A stretch of DNA of 64,000 nucleotides, taken from JADLGL01 sp050184415. GTDB lineage: Bacteria; Pseudomonadota; Alphaproteobacteria; Rhizobiales; Kaistiaceae. The notes beneath the pieces are model-generated. The model did not search any database, was not told the DNA's origin, and worked only from the letters and a program-made list of their open reading frames with translations. Below, piece by piece: positions 1 to 7,626 of the stretch (positions are counted from its first letter, which is position 1; each line of letters opens with the position of its first letter). Location: NCBI GenBank assembly GCA_050184415.1, contig JBFXAJ010000008.1, forward strand, positions 67,123 through 131,122. Reading direction: 5' to 3'. Both the position numbers and the translations under genes were made by a program.

Positions 1-311
1 CCCCAACCAATCCGGTCTACTATTCCGATCTGGTGAGGGCCGCCGCCGCCCGGATCCAAGCGGTTATCGCGAGCGGAGACTTCACCGGCCGGCTCAGCGA
101 ATTTTGGGGCAATCCGCTCAGCGGTCTGCAACGGCCCATGACCAGTCTGCGCGATGTCGACGCGGCCGGTCGGATTCGTGCGTCAAATCGTACTCAGCGC
201 AATCAACCCCTCTCCTGGGAGGAGGTCGGTGAGGCCATGGCCATGGTGCGCAACCGAGGCGTTTCCCGCGGCAGGCGCTCCGCATCCAGTGAATTGGACG
301 GGGAGACTTGA
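1..311 (+). CDS. drmA: DISARM helicase DrmA, C-terminal end (partial)
   Basis: The reading frame is open from base 3 to the stop at 309-311, so only about the last 102 residues are present. It reads PTNPVYYSDLVRAAAARIQA and continues through a PLSGLQRPMTSLRDVD stretch. A short 'LRxVD' segment of this kind is common near the end of the large SF2 helicases that pair with DUF1998 proteins. In DISARM, DrmA is the helicase that works with DrmB on phage DNA. The assignment rests mainly on what follows: drmB starts two bases after the stop and drmC overlaps drmB. No helicase motif lies inside the window, so the name is an inference from the C-terminal sequence and the neighbours. Confidence 0.7.
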   Translation, partial: PTNPVYYSDLVRAAAARIQAVIASGDFTGRLSEFWGNPLSGLQRPMTSLRDVDAAGRIRASNRTQRNQPLSWEEVGEAMAMVRNRGVSRGRRSASSELDGET

Positions 312-313
312 CC

Positions 314-2554
314 ATGACAAATCCTCCAACGATGCAGCGCTCGCGCGGACAGCTCGCGACCAGCTACGCACCCCACAGTCTCTTCACGTTTGAGGGTGGC
401 TCGGGTGCATGCATGGCGTTGTCGGCATCGGGAAACCAGAACGCCGAACTGCGTCCGATTACACAGCGCATGATCGGGGAACAGATTCAGGAGTATTTTG
501 AATCATGGGCGGACCGCGCCATGCGCGGGCAAAACCTGCGTCATCCCGTGCCGCCGTCCCTCGCGGTGGACAATCGCGTGCTGAGCGATCAGGCGGTTCG
601 CGTTCGGCTCGGTGATCTCGTTTTCCAGGTTCCGGACGTGGTGGGATATGTGCCGTTCCCGCTCGCATTTTCTTGTACGCGTTGCGGGCTGCACCGCGAA
701 TGTCGCCGGTTGGATCGCGTGGCGGAAGAAGCGGCGCGTTTCCATCAAGCCTGTCCGACAGGTGCCGCGGGATGCGCAGACGATTGGCAACAGATCGACG
801 TGGTGCTGACTCACTGGTCGGGCGAGATCGAGGCAATCAGCCCAAGCTATCGATATTGGGATTCTGCGAACGGGCAAGCACGCGACATCGCGCGGTGCGG
901 CTCCTGCGAATCCGATCGCTTCTTCTTGCGACGGCCACCGGGAGCACTTGCCGGATGGCATTTCGAATGCGTGGCCTGCCGCACGGTGCGACAGATCCTG
1001 CAACGCGATCTGCGCACGCTGGAGAGCCTCGGCCCACTTCTTGACCAGAACCAAGCCATCATTGCCGAAATCAACATGGAGCCGGTCTCCTATCGGGCAT
1101 CGGCGGCCTATTACCCCCATGGCGACCGACTGCTGGTCTTCGACCAGGACATGTACGTCTCGCTGCTTGGGGCGACTCAGATCAACCAGCTCGAGAGCTT
1201 TGTTGCCACCACGTACGGCTATCCACCGACGCACCTTACCGACGCGGAAAAAGCGACGCTGCTGCAGGCCGCAGGTCGGGGCGCGGATTGGGAAAACTAT
1301 GTGCATATGCGGGCATTGGTCGAAATGCTCGAGACGGGAGGCACGACTCCGCGCGAGATGATCGAGGCCTCCCGAGCGACGCTGACCCAACGGGACGAGG
1401 AATGGAACGCAACGGTTTTCGCAGGCCGTCAGCAAGCAACCCCTGGGATCGCGACCGCATGCCGAGAGCGGCAACGATATGTGAGGCGGTTCGACCCCAT
1501 TCGCATGGCCGTGGAACACGAAACGCTGCTGCAGGAGAAGCTGCGCGGCGGTCAACTCAATGATGGCAAGGAGGTCTCCGTCGACGTGACGATCCTCGAT
1601 CCGTTCCTCATCCCCGATGGATTGTCAGAGCGAGAGATCGATCGGCTGAAAGTCGAAGTCCGCCGCCGAAGGGACCTGCTTGGCATTTCGGAAATGCGCC
1701 TGATAAGGGACGTCCGAATCTGCGAGTACACGTTTGCCTATACGAGAACTTCGTCCTCGCCCACGGTCAAACGCGACAAGGCTGGCGACGCCGAGATGCC
1801 AGTACGGCTTCGGTTATTTGATCGCGTCGAAGTTGGCGATGCGGCTCGTCATCCCGTGCTCTGCCTTCTGCAATCAAATGAAGGTTTTTATGTGCGGCTC
1901 GACGAAACGACGGTGCGCGAATGGCTCTTGGAGAACGGTGTTGCCGTCGCGCCCGCACCCCCAGGCGTTCGCCTCGGCGGAAGCCTCATCGAAGAGTTCG
2001 CCGCCCTCGAAAATGATCCGGCCTCCCGTTTCTCGAGATTTCTCGATGAGTACCGACGGGAAGGCGCAGTTCCGCGGCAGGCTTACCCGTTCGTCTACAC
2101 TCTTCTGCACACTATGGCGCATCATCTGATTGGTGTTTCGGCCTCGATGTCGGGTCTCGATCTTGGCTCATTCGGCGAGCACCTGTTTGTCCCTGATCTG
2201 GCCTTCCTGGTTTACCGCCGTGGTATGACCATGGATTTGGGCAACCTGTCGTCCATGTGGCGTGACCGCGGGGATCCGGCGTTTGGCAATGAAGTCCTCG
2301 ACCGCATGGTCAATCCAGCCAGTCTTCGATGCGGCTCCGAAAGCGTTTGCAATCACCGCGGCGGTGCGTGTCCTGACTGCGTACTCATCCCGGAGAGTGC
2401 TTGCCTAACTCGGAACGAGCTCTTGTCTCGATCAGTGCTTATCGGACGCGGAGCGCCTCGTTGGGACATGGCGGGTGATGTTTTGAGCGGGTACTACACC
2501 GTTGCGGAACGTCGCGCAGAGCAGCCGCCGCGTGCCCACGCGGAGGCCCAATGA
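314..2554 (+). CDS. drmB: DISARM protein DrmB (DUF1998 domain)
   Basis: A protein of about 746 residues with the DrmB layout. The N-terminus (RSRGQLATSYAPHSLFTFEG) matches the conserved start of DUF1998 proteins. Two zinc-ribbon-like Cys sets follow: CTRCGLHREC near residues 121-130, and C-x2-C pairs near 195/198 and 219/222. The C-terminal DUF1998 domain contains HTMAHHLIGVSASMSG and the Cys cluster RCGSESVCNHRGGACPDC. DrmB forms a complex with the DrmA helicase in DISARM phage defence. The ATG at 314 is preferred over the TTG at 308 because GGGGAG lies 8 bases upstream. It begins two bases after the drmA stop. At about 746 residues it is somewhat longer than the DrmB proteins I recall. Recognition is strong; the role is known only from the family. 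Confidence 0.88.
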   Translation: MTNPPTMQRSRGQLATSYAPHSLFTFEGGSGACMALSASGNQNAELRPITQRMIGEQIQEYFESWADRAMRGQNLRHPVPPSLAVDNRVLSDQAVRVRLGDLVFQVPDVVGYVPFPLAFSCTRCGLHRECRRLDRVAEEAARFHQACPTGAAGCADDWQQIDVVLTHWSGEIEAISPSYRYWDSANGQARDIARCGSCESDRFFLRRPPGALAGWHFECVACRTVRQILQRDLRTLESLGPLLDQNQAIIAEINMEPVSYRASAAYYPHGDRLLVFDQDMYVSLLGATQINQLESFVATTYGYPPTHLTDAEKATLLQAAGRGADWENYVHMRALVEMLETGGTTPREMIEASRATLTQRDEEWNATVFAGRQQATPGIATACRERQRYVRRFDPIRMAVEHETLLQEKLRGGQLNDGKEVSVDVTILDPFLIPDGLSEREIDRLKVEVRRRRDLLGISEMRLIRDVRICEYTFAYTRTSSSPTVKRDKAGDAEMPVRLRLFDRVEVGDAARHPVLCLLQSNEGFYVRLDETTVREWLLENGVAVAPAPPGVRLGGSLIEEFAALENDPASRFSRFLDEYRREGAVPRQAYPFVYTLLHTMAHHLIGVSASMSGLDLGSFGEHLFVPDLAFLVYRRGMTMDLGNLSSMWRDRGDPAFGNEVLDRMVNPASLRCGSESVCNHRGGACPDCVLIPESACLTRNELLSRSVLIGRGAPRWDMAGDVLSGYYTVAERRAEQPPRAHAEAQ

Positions 2555-3402
2555 CTTGGGCGGCACCAATCGGCGCTGACTTGGCTCGGTCTCTGGTGCT
2601 CGGGCTCGGCGCGGACTGTTCGACAGCGGCGGCGCTGGCACGCGTGATGGCGGGCCGACAAGGCTATGCCATCGACATCCACAATCTTGCTGATTGGCCA
2701 GCTGCTGCGATCCAGCGGGTCACATCGGATTTTGTTGCCCGCGGCTGGTTGAGCCGCACGGATACCGGCTGGCAGATCGGGCCGGGGCAGATCCCATCTG
2801 GGCTTGTGTCATTCCTCGACGGCGCCGCCGCGATGCGAGCGATTATGCCGGATGAGGGAATGGCAACCACCGTCGTGACTATGCCGCCGTCGCCGAGTGC
2901 CATCGGGGCGGCGCTTCCGGCGACGGGATTGGCCTATGCCGCGCTGGTCCCCACCAAAGTTACGTTTGAAAGATTGGCCGATGCCGCTGCGAGCAGTTTT
3001 ACGATCATGACGCCATTTCTGAACGACGAGGGTCTGGTCATAGCACTTGATTTATTCCGCCGTACGCGTGCGCGCCGTCGACACCTTATCATCCGAAGGT
3101 CCGGAGCCGCTCGTGCCGCCGTCGATCGAGGCTGGACTCACCTTCATCAGTTGAGTGTCGACGTCCTGAACTACACGTTGCCGGTCGGAGGTGGCTACGA
3201 GACTTTTCACGCAAAGGTCCTGCTGGCTGATCAAGACTTAGCTTACGTTGGAAGCGCAAATATGACCGCGTTCGCGCGGCATTCGATGGAACTCGGAATT
3301 CTCACAGACGGTCGCGCAGCGCGCGTCGTCGCAAGTATTGTCAGAGGCGTTGAGCGCATCGCCACGCCACTTCGGGCGCCGTCCCTGGCCCGAAGTATCT
3401 GA
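2551..3402 (+). CDS. drmC: DISARM protein DrmC, phospholipase D-like
   Basis: 283 residues. The C-terminal part carries one clear HKD motif of the phospholipase D superfamily: H220-A-K222, then D227, followed by VGSANMT (N237). This is the nuclease-type active site found in DrmC. The N-terminal 90 residues resemble a winged-helix region (RVTSDFVARGWLSRTDTGW). The ATG overlaps the drmB stop as ATGA, so the two genes are probably translationally coupled. One HKD motif per chain suggests that a dimer forms the active site, as in other single-motif members (inference). In studied DISARM systems drmC is often not essential for protection, so its position here is stronger evidence for the system than its activity. 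Confidence 0.87.
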   Translation: MTWAAPIGADLARSLVLGLGADCSTAAALARVMAGRQGYAIDIHNLADWPAAAIQRVTSDFVARGWLSRTDTGWQIGPGQIPSGLVSFLDGAAAMRAIMPDEGMATTVVTMPPSPSAIGAALPATGLAYAALVPTKVTFERLADAAASSFTIMTPFLNDEGLVIALDLFRRTRARRRHLIIRRSGAARAAVDRGWTHLHQLSVDVLNYTLPVGGGYETFHAKVLLADQDLAYVGSANMTAFARHSMELGILTDGRAARVVASIVRGVERIATPLRAPSLARSI

Positions 3403-3419
3403 GAGAGGCGCTCAATATC

Positions 3420-5102
3420 GTGACAGTCGTTGCAAACAACATCCACCCAACGGAACCATCTACCGGTGCTATAACGTTGGCCCGATCGGCTGACGCGATT
3501 CCGGCGTTCGACAAGTTTCTTGCCGCATTTCGCAAAAGGAAGCTAAGTCGGTCGAAGGCCTTGCAGGCGTGCCTCAGCCTGATCAAACGCGAGCCCGGCG
3601 ATCTTCTCGAGCTCCTCGAGGCGCTTCCAGCCGCTTGGGCTGATCATGCCGTCGCCAGCGTGTATGCGACATTGATCCCGGCGGACCGTCGCAAGAGGCT
3701 AGGGGCGTATTTCACGCCGCCGCACTTGGTAGATCATCTTGTCTCTCGCCTTGCTTCCTGTGGGATGGATCCCATCGTGCATCGGCTCCGAGACCCCGCG
3801 GCTGGCGGTGCGGCCTTTCTTGTGCCGCTTGCTCGCATCAAGGTATCGGCTTGGAAGAAGCAGGGGCTTGCTGATGGCGAGATCGTGCGCCGGCTGCGCA
3901 TTCACTTGGTTGGCCGGGAGATCGAGCCAGATCTTGCTGCGATCGCTAACGCCTTACTAAGGCGAATGCTAGTTTGCGAGTTTCAACTGGCTCCGAAGTC
4001 GGTCGCGCGACTGAGACTGGTGAAAGTAGGCGACAGTCTCGATCCCAAGTTCTCTTCGCGCGACGACATCGATCATGAGGTAGGGAACCCGCCATTTCTT
4101 CGTCTGGGCGGATCGGACAAGCGCTTGTCGAGGCCGATTTTTGGCGAGATCGCTTCCGGCAGGATCAATCTCTACGCGCTGTTTGTAAGACGAGCTCTCG
4201 CGGAAGTGCCAATAGGAGGCATGATTGGTTACGTGATTCCTGCATCCTTTCTGGGCGGTCCGGAATTTGGGTCTTTTCGCAAGCGAGTCCTGCAGCTCGC
4301 CGAGGTCCTAGTCGTGGACCTCATCGAAAAGCGGAGCGATGTTTTCCTAGATGCGATCCAAGACGCTTGCTTTGTAGTTTTACGGCGGCGAGTGGAGGCG
4401 TTGGCCGAACCGCCTGCAAGCGTGGCGGCAAGCGGCGTCTTTCGTCGGGACGGAAAGTTCATTTCCAAGGACGTTGCACACATCGAGGCAAACGGAGCGC
4501 CTTGGCGACTGCCCGGAGTCGAGCTGGTACGTTCATCCACGCTCAAGGACTGGGGGTATCGGGCGACCGTCGGCTATCTTGTGGCCAACCGCCAACCGGA
4601 GCGTCTGCACAAACGAGCAGCCAAGGGGCGATATCCACTCATATGGGCCAAGGCGATCACTCCCGAAGGAACCTTCGACTTCGAACGGGGTGCGGCCTTC
4701 AAAGGCTACGGTTGGGCCGACGCGCCTGTCGATGCGCCTTATGTGGTTCGCACACCGTGTGTGGCTGTTCAGCGAACTTCGTCGCGAGGCCAGAAGCGGA
4801 GGCTCAACGCGGCGTCCATCTCAAAAGCTTTTATCAAGAAGCACGGCGGCGTCGTTGCGGAAAATCACGTCATCCTACTCGTGCCAAATTCGCCCGATGC
4901 GGCATCACCGGAGTCGTTAGCAGAGGCGTTAAACAAGGCGGCAGCTAGCGCAGCACTCGATCGGGTATGCGGCTCCGCCTCAATTTCCGTGCGGCTTCTA
5001 GAGACGATCAAACTTGAAGCACGCTCGATAGTGTCCGGAAGCGCGCCATCTGATCGCTCAGAGACGCGGGCCCTACCGCAAGCCGCTGTGGCGCCATTAT
5101 GA
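3420..5102 (+). CDS. N6-adenine DNA methyltransferase, Eco57I/TaqI-like (DISARM methylase)
   Basis: 560 residues with gamma-class N6-adenine methyltransferase motifs in order: motif X AYFTPP at 96-101, SAM-binding motif I DPAAGG at 125-130, and catalytic motif IV NPPF at 223-226. A region resembling a TaqI/Eco57I target-recognition domain follows, including GMIGYVIPASFLGG. In DISARM class 1 the methylase drmMI marks host DNA. This protein is probably the equivalent but seems compact for that role. It also sits after drmC, whereas the methylase commonly precedes drmA. The start is a GTG, 17 bases after drmC; I see no ATG that would keep the N-terminus. It could instead belong to a separate restriction-modification unit, but the next gene overlaps its stop (ATGA), which supports one operon. 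Confidence 0.82.
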   Translation: MTVVANNIHPTEPSTGAITLARSADAIPAFDKFLAAFRKRKLSRSKALQACLSLIKREPGDLLELLEALPAAWADHAVASVYATLIPADRRKRLGAYFTPPHLVDHLVSRLASCGMDPIVHRLRDPAAGGAAFLVPLARIKVSAWKKQGLADGEIVRRLRIHLVGREIEPDLAAIANALLRRMLVCEFQLAPKSVARLRLVKVGDSLDPKFSSRDDIDHEVGNPPFLRLGGSDKRLSRPIFGEIASGRINLYALFVRRALAEVPIGGMIGYVIPASFLGGPEFGSFRKRVLQLAEVLVVDLIEKRSDVFLDAIQDACFVVLRRRVEALAEPPASVAASGVFRRDGKFISKDVAHIEANGAPWRLPGVELVRSSTLKDWGYRATVGYLVANRQPERLHKRAAKGRYPLIWAKAITPEGTFDFERGAAFKGYGWADAPVDAPYVVRTPCVAVQRTSSRGQKRRLNAASISKAFIKKHGGVVAENHVILLVPNSPDAASPESLAEALNKAAASAALDRVCGSASISVRLLETIKLEARSIVSGSAPSDRSETRALPQAAVAPL

Positions 5103-5724
5103 CGCTGGAGCATTGGGATCCAAATAAGCGGAAGTATGTGCTGTACCGGAGTGCCGAGCAGCATAGCGAGGATTGCGTGCGCTTTCCGTTCGAAGGAATT
5201 CCACGACGCGTGTTCTTAGACACTAACGTGATCAATGTTCTGGTGAAGCACTGCGAACAAGTTTTTGATCACGCGCCAATCCGGGTCGATACCGATTCTA
5301 CGCTGGCGGCGGACATCGAGGCGCTTATGCATGTGTTCTATGTCGGCGCGCGAGCCAACTGGGATATTTTGGGATCGAAAAGACCCTAGATGAACTATCG
5401 CGCACGAGGGACAACTCGCTTCGAGGTGATCTCTTGGAATATGCATTCGGAATCGTAAACCAAGACCTCGATGACGATGATCGGAGACACGCCGGAGATT
5501 TCGGGCGCAGGCTGGTGGAAGCTCCTTTTGTAGCTGCGTTGCCTGACGCGGCGGACCGCGAGCTGATTGGAAACGCCATAGGCTTCGGTTGCGACGTTTT
5601 CTGCACTCGCGACAGAGCGACGATTGTGAGCAAGCGTGATCTGTTACGGCAAGTGCCTCTGCGAATTGTGACGCCAGCCGAGTGGTGGGCTCATATAAGG
5701 CCGTGGGCTGCGCTATGGTGCTAG
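5099..5724 (+). pseudogene. PIN-domain ribonuclease-like gene, broken by a frameshift
   Basis: The ATG overlaps the methylase stop. The first frame gives 96 residues with a PIN-type start motif RRVFLDTNVINVL (Asp41) and ends at 5389 after ANWDILGSKRP. In the next frame the protein resumes without a gap as EKTLDELSRTRDNSLRGDLL and runs to 5724 with GFGCDVFCTRDRATI and LRIVTPAEWW, typical of the C-terminal half of PIN domains. The break lies near 5376-5382, around GGATCGAAAAGACC. Adding one G after TCG would restore a single frame of about 208 residues. I see no strong slippery heptamer, so a point deletion or a sequencing error is more likely than programmed frameshifting. If intact, it would be a metal-dependent RNase added to the DISARM cluster. 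Confidence 0.72.
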
Positions 5725-5762
5725 TTCACGACCGGTCGAAGGAAGAGGTTCGGTTACCGATA

Positions 5763-5777
5763 GCACCCCTTCGGTGC
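5763..5777 (+). promoter_or_regulatory. Short hairpin before the DUF4365 gene
   Basis: A perfect inverted repeat, GCACC-CCTTC-GGTGC, ends five bases before the ATG at 5783. It covers the alternative GTG at 5774, which favours the ATG as start. It could affect translation of the DUF4365 gene. It is short and could be chance. Confidence 0.25.
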
Positions 5778-5782
5778 GTCCA

Positions 5783-6766
5783 ATGAGAACGCGAGGGAAC
5801 CTCATCACCGAGCGTGCCGGGGTAAACTTTGTACGCAGTGTAGTGGAGTCGGCGGGCTGCCTCCTGAAAGAAATTAACCTCCAGCACGACTTCGGGCACG
5901 ATGCCACAATGATGCTGGTCGTGGATGGTCAGGTTCGACCACGCGAAGTCGCATTTCAGATCAAGTCTGGTGCGAGTTATGTTTCACCAACCACCTGCGG
6001 TTTGCCTGCGACAGCCGCCCATATCTATTTTTGGGCTGAGCATGATCTTGTTACGCTCGGCGTCATCTACGACCCTGCCGAAAGATCCGCATGGTGGATG
6101 GATTTGCAAACGGCCGCGCGAGAATTTCGAACATCAAATCCGAAGACAGGCACCACGTTCACATTTCCGAAGGGGCTCTGTAACCAGTTCAACGACACAG
6201 ACTTCGCATCGATTTTGGTCCCGACGCTTCTTGGGGAGGCCCCGAGCGTTCCACTCGAACGATTATGTTCGTGGGTCATGGCCGAAGACATCCAGACCCA
6301 CGACATCGGCGTTCGAGCGATCCGTGCCCGCTACTATCGCGAGGCCGCGGCTTGGGAGTGTCTGATCGAGGCATTTAAGTCGAAGCCTGCTGAACAACTG
6401 ACACTCAATCTCCCCATTGCCTTGGCGAAACTGCTTGGCCATGACGATATTGGCTACTATGCCGATGAAATTCCCAAAGATGTTCGCGCTCCGGCGATCG
6501 CAAAGGTTCTGACCTTTGGCGCTGACGAGATCGCAAAACTCCTTTCGATGTTGCCAGACAGCGATTTTGAGCGGCCGAGTTTTGGCTATAGCCTGTTGCC
6601 GCTCTTCGGCCAGAGTGCCGAAAGCCCTCGTATCCTTTGCGCCGTTCGTGATAGCGACGCGTTCGATCCTGCAGTTCGCGAACTTGCGAGTGTTCTTTTC
6701 GACTGGTATCAGCGCGACCCACATTGGTGGGACTTCTGGCGACGGGACGCCGGCAGACGGAGTTAA
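5783..6766 (+). CDS. DUF4365 protein, restriction-nuclease-like fold
   Basis: 327 residues. The N-terminal 130 residues match DUF4365: ITERAGVNFVRSVVESAG, then GHDATMMLVVDG, then the core EVAFQIKSGASYVS, then a segment with HIYFWAEHDLVTLGVIYDP. The spaced D40 ... Q59-x-K61 arrangement is a PD-(D/E)xK-type nuclease signature in its Q-x-K form. The C-terminal 190 residues are helix-rich and I do not recognise them. DUF4365 proteins are frequent in defence islands and next to restriction systems. This one follows the PIN gene by 58 bases in the same direction, so it is probably an accessory nuclease or sensor of the cluster (inference). I see no clear ribosome-binding site for either start; the ATG is preferred to the GTG at 5774. 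Confidence 0.75.
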   Translation: MRTRGNLITERAGVNFVRSVVESAGCLLKEINLQHDFGHDATMMLVVDGQVRPREVAFQIKSGASYVSPTTCGLPATAAHIYFWAEHDLVTLGVIYDPAERSAWWMDLQTAAREFRTSNPKTGTTFTFPKGLCNQFNDTDFASILVPTLLGEAPSVPLERLCSWVMAEDIQTHDIGVRAIRARYYREAAAWECLIEAFKSKPAEQLTLNLPIALAKLLGHDDIGYYADEIPKDVRAPAIAKVLTFGADEIAKLLSMLPDSDFERPSFGYSLLPLFGQSAESPRILCAVRDSDAFDPAVRELASVLFDWYQRDPHWWDFWRRDAGRRS

Positions 6767-7125
6767 CTGCACTACCAGCCGTGTTCGGCGATGCGCTCGC
6801 GTGATAAAAGTCTCGTGACGGTCTTTTTGTAGCTCGCGGGCCTCGCACGGTTTGGGGCTTGTCCGGGAAAAAATCGACCGATAGTTGGCGATAGTTGGCG
6901 AAGCCGCGAAAAATTTGAATCGCGCGATTTTTCCTTTGAAATCAAAAGCGAAAAAATTTGACGGACTGACAGTCGGGTTTAGACCGTCAGCAGAAAACTT
7001 TTGCGTATAAAAATCAGAGCGTTACGATGCATTGAGAGAATCGAGTGGGAGTAGGGAAAGCGGGCATCGTGGCGTGGGCCACGCGCACGGCGTAGTGTAT
7101 CCGCACTCCGAGGATCACTCCGCGA
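6767..7125. other. AT-richer gene-free stretch at the island edge
   Basis: There is no coding frame with recognisable protein character here. The stretch from about 6900 to 7020 is clearly richer in A/T than the surroundings, with several AAAAA/TTTTT runs and the self-complementary AATCGCGCGATT followed by TTT. TGACGG and CCGTCA near 6959-6985 could form a weak stem. Together with the gene remnant that follows, it marks the junction between the defence island and the conserved chromosome. I see no tRNA or integrase here. Confidence 0.5.
6881..6900. repeat. Two tandem copies of a 10-base unit
   Basis: The unit ATAGTTGGCG occurs twice in direct succession in the gene-free junction. It could be a duplication scar, a slippage product or a protein-binding site. 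Two copies are too few to say more. Confidence 0.5.
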
Positions 7126-7287
7126 GTGAGTGAATATCAGTACCACGAATTCCTGGCGATCGACCGGCCGCTCGACCAGGCCGCAAGGGAAGCGTTGCGA
7201 TCGCTCTCGTCGCGGGCGCGGATCACCGCGACGAGCTTCATCAATCACTATGACTGGGGTGATTTCGGCGGCGACCCGCGCGTCTAG
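7126..7287 (+). pseudogene. N-terminal remnant of a conserved hypothetical gene
   Basis: A GTG-started frame of 53 codons reads VSEYQYHEFLAIDRPLDQAA and ends in RITATSFINHYDWGDFGGDPRV followed by TAG. I recall this as the start of a much larger conserved hypothetical protein (normally continuing after 'GDPR' with several hundred residues, including a segment like YLANWGTRRL). Here it stops just after GDPR, so it is most likely a truncated relic left by an insertion, deletion or recombination event. Its stop overlaps the tail of the antitoxin gene on the other strand, which suggests the cut occurred at about 7285. I rely on memory of the family for the full length. Confidence 0.5.
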
Positions 7288-7535
7288 CACCGATCGGCAT
7301 TGCGCATCCACCGAACCAGTCTCGCCGCGCTGCCCTCGGGTGCCATGGGCTGCTTGTCGGTGACGGCCTTCAAGGCGGCCAGATCGATGGGTTTTTGCGT
7401 CGTCACCGGCGGTGCAAGGAGCGCGACCACGGCGCCGTCGCGCGTGATGCGGACTGTGCGGCCGGCTTCGACGAGTTCGATCAGCGCGTCGAAGCGCGCC
7501 TCTGCCTCGGCAATGGTGACCGTCTCATCCGCCAT
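7284..7535 (-). CDS. Phd/YefM-type antitoxin (no toxin gene adjacent)
   Basis: 83 residues: MADETVTIAEAEARFDALIE, then EAGRTVRITRDGAVVALLAP, ending in VRWMRNADRC. This is the Phd/YefM (VapB-like) antitoxin pattern, with an N-terminal DNA-binding half and a C-terminal toxin-binding tail. The ATG at 7535 is chosen because the sequence upstream of it has no protein character. A toxin gene (usually a PIN-type VapC) would be expected immediately downstream, at lower coordinates, but that DNA holds the gene remnant on the opposite strand. The antitoxin therefore looks orphaned, probably by the same event that truncated its neighbour. An orphan antitoxin may still repress its own promoter or neutralise a toxin encoded elsewhere. 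Confidence 0.72.
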   Translation of the reverse strand: MADETVTIAEAEARFDALIELVEAGRTVRITRDGAVVALLAPPVTTQKPIDLAALKAVTDKQPMAPEGSAARLVRWMRNADRC

Positions 7536-7626
7536 GGGGCGCAAGAATCGCACAGACCGGCGCCGCCGGCAAATACAGCCGGCGGCGCCCCCGAGGTGGC
7601 GCCACAAAGGCCCCCCCCTGCTTTTC

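Noticed and set aside
503..1555. A 350-residue minus-strand frame opposite drmB
   Set aside because: drmB on the plus strand carries zinc-ribbon and DUF1998 motifs; this frame has none.
5370..5395. Programmed -1 frameshifting in the PIN gene
   Set aside because: The only run is AAAA within TCGAAAAGA; there is no strong slippery heptamer and no clear downstream hairpin.
6767..7125. A tRNA or attachment site at the island edge
   Set aside because: I found no cloverleaf, no T-arm consensus and no matching direct repeat elsewhere in the window.
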